Below, one piece after another: positions 34,005 to 46,775 of a stretch of DNA of 64,000 nucleotides. The notes below the pieces were generated by a model, which was not told the origin of the DNA, ran no database searches, and saw only the letters and a list, made by a program, of their open reading frames with translations. A program made the translations under genes and the position numbers. The stretch is from Kushneria aurantia DSM 21353. Its GTDB lineage: Bacteria > Pseudomonadota > Gammaproteobacteria > Pseudomonadales > Halomonadaceae. Within the stretch, counting starts at the first letter, position 1. The number at the start of each line of letters is the position of its first letter. Where the stretch lies: positions 62,001-126,000 of the forward strand of contig NZ_KB907862.1 of NCBI RefSeq assembly GCF_000382245.1, in the 5' to 3' direction.

Positions 34005-34568
34005 ATGGAGAATCATGGCTTCAAAGGCCGCATTTTGGCTCATATGGCTGCGGGAAAACCTCGAATGTCGAAGCGCAATGCAGGCAAACCGCAAACACCG
34101 GTTGCAGACGAGCTGGACAGACGTATTCTGGCCCTTTATCAACACGATACCCGCCTGACAGGAGAATATATTGGTGCCCGCGTCGGGCTGTCAGCGGCTG
34201 CGGTGCAGAGGCGCCTGAAGCGCCTGCGAAAAAGCGGTGTGATCGAAGCGGAAGTGGCTCGCCTGAACGCCGAGGTACTGGGATTGCCGGTAACCTGTGT
34301 GGTGGGTGTCGATCTCGAGCAGGAACGTAGTCCCCAGATTGACGCCTTCAAGCAGCGTATGCGCCAGCATCCACAGGTTGAGCAGTGCTTTTACGTCACC
34401 GGCGAGTTCGAATTTGTGCTGGTAGTGACTACACCCAGCCTTGCTGACTATGAGTGCTTCACGCGCGAGATGCTGATGAATACCCCCTGTGTCAGAGCCT
34501 TTACCACTCTGGTGAGCATGGACCGGGTAAAGCGCGGACCTTCGCTGGCACTGGAGGCAATACCATGA
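34005..34568 (+). CDS. Lrp/AsnC-family regulator
   Basis: A regulator of 187 aa from ATG 34005 (GAGG 6 nt upstream) or 167 aa from ATG 34065. The helix-turn-helix is DELDRRILALYQHDTRLTGEY with VGLSAAAVQRRLKRLRKSG; the RAM effector domain follows (VEQCFYVTGEFEFVLVVTTPS). Lrp proteins respond to amino acids and often control a divergent catabolic gene, here the deformylase-dehydratase fusion. It overlaps the VOC gene by 4 bp. The long basic N-terminal extension is unusual and may be untranslated. Confidence 0.85.
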   Translation: MENHGFKGRILAHMAAGKPRMSKRNAGKPQTPVADELDRRILALYQHDTRLTGEYIGARVGLSAAAVQRRLKRLRKSGVIEAEVARLNAEVLGLPVTCVVGVDLEQERSPQIDAFKQRMRQHPQVEQCFYVTGEFEFVLVVTTPSLADYECFTREMLMNTPCVRAFTTLVSMDRVKRGPSLALEAIP

Positions 34569-34969
34569 AACCCAAAATCAGCATCATCACCCTCGGTGTC
34601 GACGACCTCGCACGCGCCACCCGTTTCTACCGCGATGGAATGGGCCTGCCGCAGCACGATTTCGACAGTAACGACATTACCTTTTTCAGCCTCGAAGGCA
34701 GCTGGCTGGCGCTCTACCCGCGCGAAAAACTGGCCGAGGATATCGGTATCGCCGATACCGCGACTGGCACATGGAGCGGGATGACGCTGGCACATAACGT
34801 CGCGTCGAAAGAGGACGTTGACGCAGTTTTAAAGCAAGCGGTGAGCGCCGGTGCCACCCTGGCCAAACCCGCGCAGGAAGTTTTCTGGGGTGGCTATTCG
34901 GGCTACTTTCGCGATACCGAAGGGTACTATTGGGAAGTGGCCTATAACCCCTTCGAGGATTTGAGCTGA
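34565..34969 (+). CDS. VOC (glyoxalase-fold) protein
   Basis: A 134-aa single-module vicinal-oxygen-chelate protein: IITLGVDDLARATRFYRDGMG, FSLEGSWLALYPREKLAED, and WGGYSGYFRDTEGYYWEVAYNP. Members include glyoxalases, dioxygenases and resistance proteins; dimers share metal sites. It starts within the stop of the Lrp gene (ATGA), so they are co-translated. The substrate is unknown. Confidence 0.85.
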   Translation: MKPKISIITLGVDDLARATRFYRDGMGLPQHDFDSNDITFFSLEGSWLALYPREKLAEDIGIADTATGTWSGMTLAHNVASKEDVDAVLKQAVSAGATLAKPAQEVFWGGYSGYFRDTEGYYWEVAYNPFEDLS

Positions 34970-34984
34970 CCGCCACAGACACCG

Positions 34985-35211
34985 ACTCCCGACAGCGCCA
35001 GGTGATGCCGGAATTCGCCGGCCGCACCCTGGCGGTCGATACCGCTGTCGCGCTGCGCTGTGCCGCACTTCATGTGCCCGACCCGGGCGCTGATCGGGAT
35101 TGCTGCATCGCTGCAACGGCGCTTGTTCACGGTATGACAGTAGTAACGCGCAACCTTGCCGACTTTGCCGATAAGCAGGTTCCCCTGCTAAACCCCTGGG
35201 CAAATGAATAA
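34985..35211 (+). pseudogene. VapC PIN-domain toxin, 5'-truncated remnant
   Basis: The frame gives MPEFAGRTLAVDTAVALRCA, then DRDCCIAATALVHGMTVVTRNLADF and a LLNPW end: the last 70 residues of a FitB/VapC-type PIN ribonuclease. The N-terminal half with the first catalytic aspartate is missing, and there is no antitoxin upstream, where the VOC gene ends at 34969. A dead toxin relic. Confidence 0.75.
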
Positions 35212-35297
35212 TATAAAAGCGCTATCGACCCGCCACCCTTCAGCTTCCTGCGGTAACATCGCGATAGCGCTTTTTCCACACAGCTGCCGGGCAACCT

Positions 35298-36503
35298 CTA
35301 CAGCCGCTGCTGGCTGCGCAGGTTGCGCATCACCTGGGCGACGTAGCGCATCTGCTCCGGCGTCCCCAGAGACGTTCGGCACCACTCCTGCGCCGGTGGA
35401 AAGGGGCGTCCCACCATCACGAAGTGCTCTTTCATCAACTGCTGGTATTGCGCCAGCGGTACCGGCGTACGGTGGAACACGAAGTTGGCCTCACTGGGCA
35501 GATAATCCATGCCCAGCTCCTCCAGCGCCCGGGTCAGAATGGCCCGGCTTTCGTCATTGCTCTGCTTGCTGCGCGCCAGGAAAGCATCATCGCGCATGGA
35601 GTGGCTCGCCGCTTCGACGCCGGGCCAGGAGAGGGTCATCCAGTCGCTTTCGATAAAGCCGGCGACATGCTCGACAAGCGGTGGCGCAGCCACCAGGTAG
35701 CCCACCCGTAGGCCCGCCATGGCGTGAATCTTGGAGAAGGTCTTGAGCAGTATGACGTTGTCCACACCGCGAGCGATCAGGCCATCGACCGAGCGGAAAG
35801 CGGGGTCGTTGACGAATTCACCGTAGGCTTCATCGACCACAAAGATGGTGTCGTCGGGCCGGCTCTCGATCCACGCCTCGATCTCGTCGGCGGGCGTAAT
35901 GGTGGCGGTAGGATTGTTGGGGTTGACCAGATAGACCACCGAGGCTCCATCGTGGTTGTCCACCAGGGCACGCATATCGGCCATCTCGAATGACCAGTCC
36001 TCCCGCGAGGAGGGGGCTCTGGCAATCGACATACCGTAGTTCGAGGCGTGATGCTCGCCGTCGCCGTAGGTCAGCTCCGGAATCACCAGCTGCGTATTCG
36101 AACCCCGGGCATGGGCGGCGATGGAGGCGCGAATGCCGGCCGAGGAGCCGGGCGTGAGCAGTAGCGACGCCGGCGCCACGCCGTGATGATCGGCCAGCTG
36201 CTGGCGAAATGGCGCCAGTCGCGAAAAGGGGTAGCGGTTGGCGCCGGAGATCGAGTCGATCGCCGCCAGCTGGGCGCGGGGCGACATGCCCAGCGCATTT
36301 TCGTTGTAGTTGATGCCGATGGGATGGGTTGCCGAAGGCGTTGCCATGCCGGCAGGCGCCGACGGTACGGCTTCACTCGCTCGGGTCGGTGTGCCGGGTA
36401 GCGCCAGCCCGCCCAGCCCGACACTCGCCAGGGCAGCGCCCGACATGCCAAGAAATTTGCGCCGGCTGGCGACCCGGCCTGAATCGGCTGGTGTCTCTTT
36501 CAT
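35298..36503 (-). CDS. Tat-exported aminotransferase (histidinol-phosphate aminotransferase-like)
   Basis: A 401-aa class I/II PLP aminotransferase with a twin-arginine signal: SRRKFLGMSGAALASVGLGG (RR at 14-15). The mature enzyme has INYNENALGMSPRA, VVYLVNPNNPTATITP, FVVDEAYGEFV and the PLP lysine in LLKTFSKIHAMAGLRVGY, close to HisC. Export of a folded cofactor enzyme fits the Tat route. Histidine synthesis is cytoplasmic, so the role must differ, perhaps amino-acid transamination in the periplasm. No his genes are nearby. Divergent from an arginase-family gene. Confidence 0.85.
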   Translation of the reverse strand: MKETPADSGRVASRRKFLGMSGAALASVGLGGLALPGTPTRASEAVPSAPAGMATPSATHPIGINYNENALGMSPRAQLAAIDSISGANRYPFSRLAPFRQQLADHHGVAPASLLLTPGSSAGIRASIAAHARGSNTQLVIPELTYGDGEHHASNYGMSIARAPSSREDWSFEMADMRALVDNHDGASVVYLVNPNNPTATITPADEIEAWIESRPDDTIFVVDEAYGEFVNDPAFRSVDGLIARGVDNVILLKTFSKIHAMAGLRVGYLVAAPPLVEHVAGFIESDWMTLSWPGVEAASHSMRDDAFLARSKQSNDESRAILTRALEELGMDYLPSEANFVFHRTPVPLAQYQQLMKEHFVMVGRPFPPAQEWCRTSLGTPEQMRYVAQVMRNLRSQQRL

Positions 36504-36650
36504 TTTGGCCCCTTCTTTTTTGGCGTTGTTGTGAGATAGCCTGCGGTTACAGACTGAGCGAATCGGCGCGTCGCTTCAAGGCCCGCTATTTTTGGAAAGC
36601 CTCGACACTCAGCCTGAACAGTGGGGGCACTACCGACGGGTTAAGCCGCA

Positions 36651-37454
36651 ATGATTCTTTTCCAGGGACGTAGCGCAGACCGCTCTCCACACGCCATGGC
36701 AGGCGCACAACGTCTTGCACAGACGCTTGCCGGGCGGCTCGACACCACTTTCACGAAAGTGGGAACACCCCGTACTCCGCTTGATGCCGACTGGCAGGCG
36801 CAGTTGGCAAGCGCCTTGCCGGAACTTCGCCAGCTCGCCGAGACGCTGACGCTGCGTCTGGTGGAGGGTCATAAACCTCTTGCCGTACTGCCGCGATGCG
36901 CTGCTGCGCTGGCCACACTACCGGTCATTGCACGCCATCATCCCGATGCCTGCCTGATCTGGCTCGATGCTCATGGTGATCTCAATACCCCCGCCAGCTC
37001 GGTCTCCGGCTATCTGGGCGGCATGGTGCTGACGGCCGCAGCCGAACTGTGGGACAGCGGTCTGGGTAGCGGCTGGCGCCTCGACCAGGTGGTGCTGGCC
37101 GATGGCCGCGAACTGGATCAAGCCGAACTTGCGTTGATCACGCAGTACGACATTCGGCACCTGACTTCTGAAAGCCTGACGCCAGAGGCGCTTTCGCAGG
37201 CCATCGGCAACCGTCCGGTCTATCTCCATCTCGACTGCGACCTGCTGGCTCCCGGTCTGATGCCCACCGAATACAGCGTTGCAGGGGGCCCCGATCTGGC
37301 ACAGCTATACGCGCTCTGCAGTGCCATCGGCCATCACGAATTGATCGGCCTTGAGGTCGCCGAATTCGAGGAGCAGCCTGATTTTGCCATGGCGGAAGCC
37401 GCCGAAGCGCTCTGCGATGCACTTGCGCCGGTTTATGAGCGACTGTATCGCTGA
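36651..37454 (+). CDS. Arginase/agmatinase-family protein lacking motif 1
   Basis: A 267-aa ureohydrolase-fold protein. The second and third metal motifs are present, WLDAHGDLN (D106, H108, D110) and HLDCDLLAPG (D195, D197). The first motif, normally GGDHS or GGDCS, reads VLPRCAAAL here (around 79-87), so one ligand position is changed. It may have one metal, a changed reaction, or no catalysis. The start and ribosome site are not strong; ATG 36651 is used. Arginase, agmatinase and formiminoglutamase activity are all possible. Confidence 0.75.
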   Translation: MILFQGRSADRSPHAMAGAQRLAQTLAGRLDTTFTKVGTPRTPLDADWQAQLASALPELRQLAETLTLRLVEGHKPLAVLPRCAAALATLPVIARHHPDACLIWLDAHGDLNTPASSVSGYLGGMVLTAAAELWDSGLGSGWRLDQVVLADGRELDQAELALITQYDIRHLTSESLTPEALSQAIGNRPVYLHLDCDLLAPGLMPTEYSVAGGPDLAQLYALCSAIGHHELIGLEVAEFEEQPDFAMAEAAEALCDALAPVYERLYR

Positions 37455-37679
37455 GGATATGGGCACCCCGAAAGAGACGGCGCCGGACGCAGCATGGCGG
37501 CGTGATCAACGGGCCCGGTAGCCACCTGCGTCCAGTCGTTCACATCTTTCAGATCGTCGATATCTTGATCGCCGCGGCCATAGCGCTGTCTCTCTGCTGC
37601 TGGCTTTCCGCTCGCTGATCGCACAAATTGAATCGCGTCATCCATCGTTTTCGCGACGATTGGCCAGGCCCGACAGGCG

Positions 37680-41208
<3,529 letters not shown>

Positions 41209-41289
41209 GAGGGGTCCAGCGAGGGAGGCACTGCCCGGCAGAAGGCCGGGCAGTGCAGAACGGTAGCGGCAAGAAAGGCAGCGCGCGAA

Positions 41290-42393
41290 TCAGAGGCGCA
41301 TCGGCATCACCACATACATCGCATCGCCGCCGCCCGGCGCTTCCAGCAGCGCACTGCTGTTGGGGTCGGAGAGGGTGAGCTGCACCTGGTCGGTATCCAG
41401 CACATTGAGCACGTCGATCAGATAGCCGACGTTGAAGCCGATCTCCAGCGTGCTGCCGGCGTAGTCGATGGCCACATTCTCCTCGGCTTCTTCCTGCTCG
41501 GGGTTGTTGGCCAGCACCCGCAGGTTGCCCTCTTCGAGGTTGAGGCGCACACCGCGATACTTCTCGTTGGAAAGAATAGCGGTGCGCGACAGCACCTGGC
41601 GCAGCTCGTTGCGCTCGGCCAGCACCTGCTTGTCGCCGCCTTTGGGGATAACCCGCTCGTAGTCGGGGAACTTGCCGTCCACCAGCCGCGAGGTGAAGGT
41701 GTAGGCGCCGGTGCGGGCGCGCAGGTGGCTGGCGCCGAGGCGCAGGGTGATCGGCTCGTCGCTGTCGTCGAGCAGCCTGGAGAGCTCGGTAACCCCCTTG
41801 CGCGGCAGAATCAGCCGCTGCGGCTCATCAAGGGCTACCTCGGTACTGCGCGAGGAGACTGCCAGCCGGTGGCCGTCGGTGGCCACGGTGCGCACCAGCT
41901 GGTCGCGCAGCTCGACCAGCATGCCGTTGAGATAGTAGCGCACGTCCTGCTGCGCCATGGCGAAGCCGGTGGCGTCGATCAGCTGCTTGAGGGTACGCCG
42001 CGGCAGGGTCAGTTCGGTCTCGCCCTGGCCCTCGTCGATGCTGGGAAACTCCGCCGCCGGCAGAGTGGCGAGGGTGAAGCGCGAGCGCCCGGCGCGCAGC
42101 AGCGCCCGCCCCTCTTCCAGCGCCAGGGTGATCTCCGACCCCTCGGGCAGCGACTTGCAGATATCCATCAGCTTGCGCGCCGGCACGGTCACGGCGCCAC
42201 TCTCCTCGACCTGCGAGGGTTCGACGCGGCCGATCAGTTCGACCTCCAGGTCGGTGCCGGTCAGCGACAGCTCGCTACCCTCGAGGGCGAGCAGTACGTT
42301 GGAGAGCACCGGCAGGGTCTGACGGCGCTCTACCACCCCGGCCACCAGGGTCAGCGGACGCAGCAGGGCTTCACGCGAAATGGAAAATTTCAT
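41290..42393 (-). CDS. dnaN: DNA polymerase III beta subunit (sliding clamp)
   Basis: A 367-aa ring subunit that tethers polymerase. It starts MKFSISREALLRPLTLVAGV and ends in the conserved YVVMPMRL C-terminus. Three clamp domains of about 120 residues each. It follows dnaA by 87 bp. Confidence 0.98.
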   Translation of the reverse strand: MKFSISREALLRPLTLVAGVVERRQTLPVLSNVLLALEGSELSLTGTDLEVELIGRVEPSQVEESGAVTVPARKLMDICKSLPEGSEITLALEEGRALLRAGRSRFTLATLPAAEFPSIDEGQGETELTLPRRTLKQLIDATGFAMAQQDVRYYLNGMLVELRDQLVRTVATDGHRLAVSSRSTEVALDEPQRLILPRKGVTELSRLLDDSDEPITLRLGASHLRARTGAYTFTSRLVDGKFPDYERVIPKGGDKQVLAERNELRQVLSRTAILSNEKYRGVRLNLEEGNLRVLANNPEQEEAEENVAIDYAGSTLEIGFNVGYLIDVLNVLDTDQVQLTLSDPNSSALLEAPGGGDAMYVVMPMRL

Positions 42394-42480
42394 GGGGGCT
42401 CACTCTGTCTGGGCTCTCGATGGTTGGATTGCCTGGCAGTGGCACGACCGCAATAGCCTTTAGTATAAAGCAGTGACGTG

Positions 42481-44001
42481 CTAGCTGGTCAGAATCCGCA
42501 GCAGATTCTTGTAGTCTTCGCGAATGTCGGCGTTCTCTTCACGCAGCTCTCCCACCTTGCGACAGGCGTGCAGCACGGTGGTGTGATCGCGACCACCAAA
42601 AGCGTCGCCGATCTCCGGCAGGCTGTGGTTGGTCAGCTCCTTGGCCAGCGACATCGCCACCTGACGCGGCCGGGCGATCGAGCGCGAGCGGCGCTTGGAG
42701 TGCAGGTCGGCCACCTTGATCTTGTAGTATTCCGCCACCGTGCGCTGGATGTTGTCGACGCTGACCTGCTTGTCCTGCAGCGCCAGCAGGTCCTTGAGCG
42801 ACTCGCGGATAAAGTCCTGAGTGATTGGCTGGCCCATGAAGTGGGAGTCGGCGATCACCTTCTTCAGCGCGCCTTCCAGCTCGCGGACGTTGGAGCGGAT
42901 CTTCTGGGCGATGAAGAAGGCGGCGTCATGCGGCAGATCGGCCTTCGCCTGTTCGGCCTTTTTCATCAGGATCGCCACCCGGGTCTCCAGCTCGGGCGGT
43001 TCGATCGCCACCGTCAGCCCCCAGCCGAAACGCGACTTGAGGCGCTCTTCGACGCCGCTGATCTCCTTGGGATAGCGGTCCGAGGTCAGAATCATCTGCT
43101 GACCGCCCTCCAGCAGGGCGTTGAAGGTGTGGAAGAACTCCTCCTGGGAGCGCTCCTTGCCGGCGAAAAACTGGATGTCGTCGATCAGCAACGCATCGAC
43201 GCTGCGATAAAAACGCTTGAAGTCATTGATGGCGTTGAGCTGCAGCGCCTTGACCATGTCGGCGACAAAGCGCTCGGAGTGCAGATAGACCACCCGGGCG
43301 TTCTCCCGCAGCCCCGCCAGGTGGTTGCCCACCGCGTGCATCAGGTGGGTCTTGCCCAACCCCACGCCGCCGTAGAGAAACAGCGGGTTATAGGCGCCGC
43401 CGGGGTTCTCCGCCACCTGCCGCGACGCGGCCCGCGCCAGCTGGTTGGACTTGCCCTCGACGAAGGTTTCGAAGGTAAAGCCGGGGTTGAGCCCGCTCTG
43501 GTGGCGGATACTGCCCTCGACCTGCACCTGGCGCTCGCCGCCCTCGGTACGGCGCGAACTCCCGGTCGCGCTGCCGCCGGAAGCGGCAGGAATCTCGCGC
43601 TCGTCCTGATACTCACCGCGCGGCGCGGTGGGCGACGGCGGCGGCATGGGCGCCTCTTTAACGGCCGCCATATCGGCCGCCGGCGGCGCGCTTTCGACGC
43701 CGGACGAAGCAGCCCCGTCGGCGCTTGCAGCGCGCGGATTGGATACCGTGCGCCGGCTGCCGATCCCCAGGCTGACGCGCGGGGCCCGCCCCTGGCCCAG
43801 CTCGCGCATCAGCTCGTTGATCCGTTTGAGGTATTTGTCGTTGACCCAGTCACGCACGAAGCGATTGGGCGCCAGCAGCGCAAGCTCGTGCTCGCTGTCG
43901 CCACCCTCGGCCTGCAGGGGGCGAATCCAGGTATTGAACTGCTGAGAACTCAACTCATCCTGCAGGTAGTCGAGACACTGCTGCCAAAGAGCGATGGACA
44001 C
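42481..44001 (-). CDS. dnaA: Chromosomal replication initiator DnaA
   Basis: A 506-aa initiator. Domain I begins [20 protein letters not shown]; domain II (about 85-165) is a variable Pro/Ala/Glu-rich linker; domain III has Walker [16 protein letters not shown] and Walker [14 protein letters not shown]; domain IV ends with [20 protein letters not shown] and [14 protein letters not shown], which bind DnaA boxes. The start is GTG 44001, with GAGGT 5 nt upstream; the frame is open to 44061 but the family starts at SIALWQQC. Confidence 0.97.
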   Translation of the reverse strand: MSIALWQQCLDYLQDELSSQQFNTWIRPLQAEGGDSEHELALLAPNRFVRDWVNDKYLKRINELMRELGQGRAPRVSLGIGSRRTVSNPRAASADGAASSGVESAPPAADMAAVKEAPMPPPSPTAPRGEYQDEREIPAASGGSATGSSRRTEGGERQVQVEGSIRHQSGLNPGFTFETFVEGKSNQLARAASRQVAENPGGAYNPLFLYGGVGLGKTHLMHAVGNHLAGLRENARVVYLHSERFVADMVKALQLNAINDFKRFYRSVDALLIDDIQFFAGKERSQEEFFHTFNALLEGGQQMILTSDRYPKEISGVEERLKSRFGWGLTVAIEPPELETRVAILMKKAEQAKADLPHDAAFFIAQKIRSNVRELEGALKKVIADSHFMGQPITQDFIRESLKDLLALQDKQVSVDNIQRTVAEYYKIKVADLHSKRRSRSIARPRQVAMSLAKELTNHSLPEIGDAFGGRDHTTVLHACRKVGELREENADIREDYKNLLRILTS

Positions 44002-44397
44002 ACGCGACCTCGTTGATGGTGAGTCTTGAAGGAGGGTGCACCGAGCCTTCGCACCGCGCATCGTGAGCGTGGCGGGCAGGGCCCTCCTGCTGCCAATGGC
44101 CGCTCAGTGTAACGTCCGCATCAGGGGTTATCCACACCTTTTCCCTGACGCGCAACGCCTGTGGACAACCGGATCGGAAGCAATAAAACAAGCCTTTCAG
44201 CGACCTGCGTTATCTGCCGGCAGGATATAGACCGCCTGTGCACAGTTTTATGCACAGGGGCTTGCAGATCGGTCGGGATAAAAATTGCACGTCCCGGTTG
44301 AATTCTCTAGAATCCCGGCTCTTGACCTCCGTGCGCCTAACGCCAGGGCGCGGGTCGACCGATCAATTTTCTCGTAGCCAATTCAGGAAGTGCCATC
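44002..44397. other. Probable replication origin (oriC) between dnaA and rpmH
   Basis: The dnaA-rpmH gap of 396 bp holds a perfect DnaA box, TTATCCACA, at 44128-44136. Variants are TGTGGACAA at 44160-44168 (reverse, one mismatch), TGTGCACAG at 44237-44245 and TTATGCACA at 44248-44256. AT-rich runs lie near 44175-44190 and 44276-44290. This is the expected place for oriC in many gammaproteobacteria. Functional proof (cumulative GC-skew switch here) cannot be had from a window. Confidence 0.7.
44285..44313 (+). promoter_or_regulatory. Sigma70 promoter of rpmH-rnpA
   Basis: TTGCAC (44285-44290), 17-bp spacer, TAGAAT (44308-44313), 85 bp before the rpmH start. It lies at the edge of the DnaA-box cluster. 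Confidence 0.75.
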
Positions 44398-44532
44398 ATG
44401 AAACGTACTTTTCAGCCCAGCGTGCTCAAGCGCAAGCGCGTCCACGGTTTTCGCGCCCGCATGGCGACCCAAAACGGCCGCAAGGTTCTTGCACGTCGCC
44501 GTGCCAAGGGCCGCAAGCGTCTGAGCGCCTGA
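44398..44532 (+). CDS. rpmH: Ribosomal protein bL34
   Basis: Forty-four residues, [20 protein letters not shown] followed by the usual [20 protein letters not shown] tail. Large-subunit protein, complete; the usual neighbour of dnaA on the divergent strand. Confidence 0.98.
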   Translation: MKRTFQPSVLKRKRVHGFRARMATQNGRKVLARRRAKGRKRLSA

Positions 44533-44555
44533 ATGGCGTCTGGAAGCTGCGCCCC

Positions 44556-44930
44556 ATGGCCTCACAGGGATTTCCCCGCGGTCTGCGCATTCTGACCGGC
44601 GGGGAATACCGTCACGTTTTCGACAACGCCAGCTTCAAGGTTCACGGCAAGGGGTTATTGGCCCTCGCCACGCCCAACGACCTGGGACATGTCCGCGTGG
44701 GGCTGGTTTTCAGCAAGAAGAATCTCAAGCGCGCCGTGGATCGTAACCGCCTCAAACGGCTGACCCGCGAGTCGATCCGGCTGCGCCAGCACTGGCTGCC
44801 GGCGGTGGATATTGTGGTGCTTTCTCGCCGCGGCGTGCACGAGCTGGAAGCACAAACCCTGGCCCGGCAGCTTCACGGCATGTGGCGGCGCCTTGAAAAG
44901 GATGTGCAGCGTCAGTCGAAACCTCAATAG
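44556..44930 (+). CDS. rnpA: Ribonuclease P protein component
   Basis: Protein subunit that helps the catalytic RNA trim tRNA 5' leaders. The 124-aa chain has the RNR motif RVGLVFSKKNLKRAVDRNRLKRLTRE in pieces of the expected spacing. ATG 44556 is used; it follows rpmH by 23 bp and GGAAG lies upstream. Confidence 0.95.
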   Translation: MASQGFPRGLRILTGGEYRHVFDNASFKVHGKGLLALATPNDLGHVRVGLVFSKKNLKRAVDRNRLKRLTRESIRLRQHWLPAVDIVVLSRRGVHELEAQTLARQLHGMWRRLEKDVQRQSKPQ

Positions 44931-45008
44931 CCGTACGAGGCGCGATCTCTTTTCCCGTGCCATCCGTGGTCTGCGCCGCGTCGACATTTTCCCCACCGGG
45001 CAATCCCA

Positions 45009-46691
45009 ATGGATTTGAAACGTCTTCTCTTCGTCATTCCGCTGGCCGTGCTTGCCTACCTGCTGGTGATCCAGTGGAGCAACGATTATGGCCAGCAACC
45101 GGCGGGCGTCGATGCGCCCCCCACCGTGGCCCAGCAGGAAGGCAGCGGCGAAAGCAGCGGCAGCGGCGGGCTCAACGCCCCCGCCAGCGGCAGCACCACC
45201 CCACAGCCGGGCGGCAGCCAGCCGGGCAGCGACGAGGCACCCGCTGAAGGCGCGCCGGAGCGGCTGATCAGCGTTGATACCGATGCCCTTGATCTGCGTA
45301 TCGACACCCGTGGTGGCGATATCGTCTACGCCGCCCTGCCGAAATATCAGCGCCAGCTCGGTGCCAGCGACCCCTATGTACTGCTCTCCGACAATCAGCA
45401 GCGCAGCTACATCGCCCGCTCCGGTCTGCAGCTCGAGGGGCATGAGGGACGCATCGACTTCAGCGCGGCGCAGAACAGCTATCAGCTCGGCGACGGCAAC
45501 CAGCTACAGGTCGATCTGAGCGCGACCGTCAACGGCGTGGATATCATCAAGCGCTTTACCTTCAAGCGCGACAGTTACGTCGTCGACGTGCAGTATCTGC
45601 TTGATAACACCGGTCAGACGCCGGTCACCGCGCGTTTTATCGGCCAGTTGGCGCGTGACAACAGCGCCGACCCGACCCAGGGCGCCGGTATTGGCATGAA
45701 ATCCTTCCTCGGTGCCGCTTTCTCCTCGCCGGAGGATCACTATCAGAAGGTGGGCTTTGACGATATCCAGAACGGCAGCTTCCCCAACCGTGATGTGAAC
45801 GGCGGCTGGGTGGCGATGCTGCAGCACTATTTCGTCTCCGCCTGGGTGCCCGGCCAGCAGCAGCAGAACCTCTACTACGCCGACGTCGACCGCCGCGGCC
45901 GTAACGTGGCGGCTTTTGCCGGCCCCACCGAGAGTGTCGCACCGGGGCAGAGCGCCGACCTCGAGGCGCGCCTTTATATCGGTCCCAAGGAGCACGACCG
46001 GCTCGACGCAGTGGCGCCCTATCTGCAGCTGACGGTTGATTTCGGCTGGCTGTGGTTCCTCGCCAACCCGCTGTTCTGGCTGCTGACCCAGATCCATGCG
46101 CTGGTGGGCAACTGGGGCGTGGCGATCATCCTGCTCACCGTACTGGTCAAGGCAGTGCTCTTCCCGCTCTCCGCCACCGCCTACAAGTCGATGGCGAAGA
46201 TGCGCAAGATGGGCCCCGAGATGCAGCGCATCAAGGAGCAGCACGGCGACGATCGCCAGAAGATGTCGCAGGAGATGATGAAGTTCTACCAGAAGGAGAA
46301 GATCAATCCGCTAGGGGGCTGTTTGCCGATCGTCGTTCAGATGCCGGTATTCATCGCCCTTTACTGGATGCTGATGGAGTCCATCGAGCTGCGCCATGCG
46401 CCCTTCTTTTTGTGGATTCATGACCTGTCGGCGCAGGACCCTTACTTCATCCTGCCCATCATCATGGGCCTGACGATGTTCTTGCAGCAGCAGCTCAACC
46501 CCACGCCGCCCGATCCCACTCAGGCGAAGATCATGAAGATGCTGCCGATCGTCTTCACCTTCTTCTTCCTGTGGTTCCCGGCGGGGCTGGTCATCTACTG
46601 GATTACCAACAACCTGCTGTCGATCGCCCAGCAGTACTACATTACGAGGAAGATCGAGAAAAACGACGAGATCAAGGCAACCTCGTCCTGA
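45009..46691 (+). CDS. yidC: Membrane protein insertase YidC
   Basis: A 560-aa Oxa1-type insertase. Helix 1 is at residues 5-20, a large periplasmic beta domain follows (residues 75-330), then five helices in which NWGVAIILLTVLVKAVLFPLS and GGCLPIVVQMPVFIALYWML are conserved, plus the cytoplasmic EINPLGG-type hairpin. The stretch 35-75 is Gly/Ser/Pro/Gln-rich. It begins 78 bp after rnpA; the yidD gene usual at this spot is not there. Confidence 0.96.
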   Translation: MDLKRLLFVIPLAVLAYLLVIQWSNDYGQQPAGVDAPPTVAQQEGSGESSGSGGLNAPASGSTTPQPGGSQPGSDEAPAEGAPERLISVDTDALDLRIDTRGGDIVYAALPKYQRQLGASDPYVLLSDNQQRSYIARSGLQLEGHEGRIDFSAAQNSYQLGDGNQLQVDLSATVNGVDIIKRFTFKRDSYVVDVQYLLDNTGQTPVTARFIGQLARDNSADPTQGAGIGMKSFLGAAFSSPEDHYQKVGFDDIQNGSFPNRDVNGGWVAMLQHYFVSAWVPGQQQQNLYYADVDRRGRNVAAFAGPTESVAPGQSADLEARLYIGPKEHDRLDAVAPYLQLTVDFGWLWFLANPLFWLLTQIHALVGNWGVAIILLTVLVKAVLFPLSATAYKSMAKMRKMGPEMQRIKEQHGDDRQKMSQEMMKFYQKEKINPLGGCLPIVVQMPVFIALYWMLMESIELRHAPFFLWIHDLSAQDPYFILPIIMGLTMFLQQQLNPTPPDPTQAKIMKMLPIVFTFFFLWFPAGLVIYWITNNLLSIAQQYYITRKIEKNDEIKATSS

Positions 46692-46714
46692 CCTCGTCAT
46701 AATCGCTCCTCCAG

Positions 46715-46738
46715 GCCCCTGCTCCGGCGGGGGCTTTT
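46715..46738 (+). terminator. Intrinsic terminator after yidC
   Basis: GCCCC ... GGGGC stem around CTCCGG loop bases with TTTT at 46735-46738. It ends the rpmH-rnpA-yidC transcript, so mnmE is not next as it is in E. coli-like orders. Confidence 0.7.
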
Positions 46739-46775
46739 CATGTCGCCCCGCTCCTGCGTCTTCCGGAGGCTGCCC

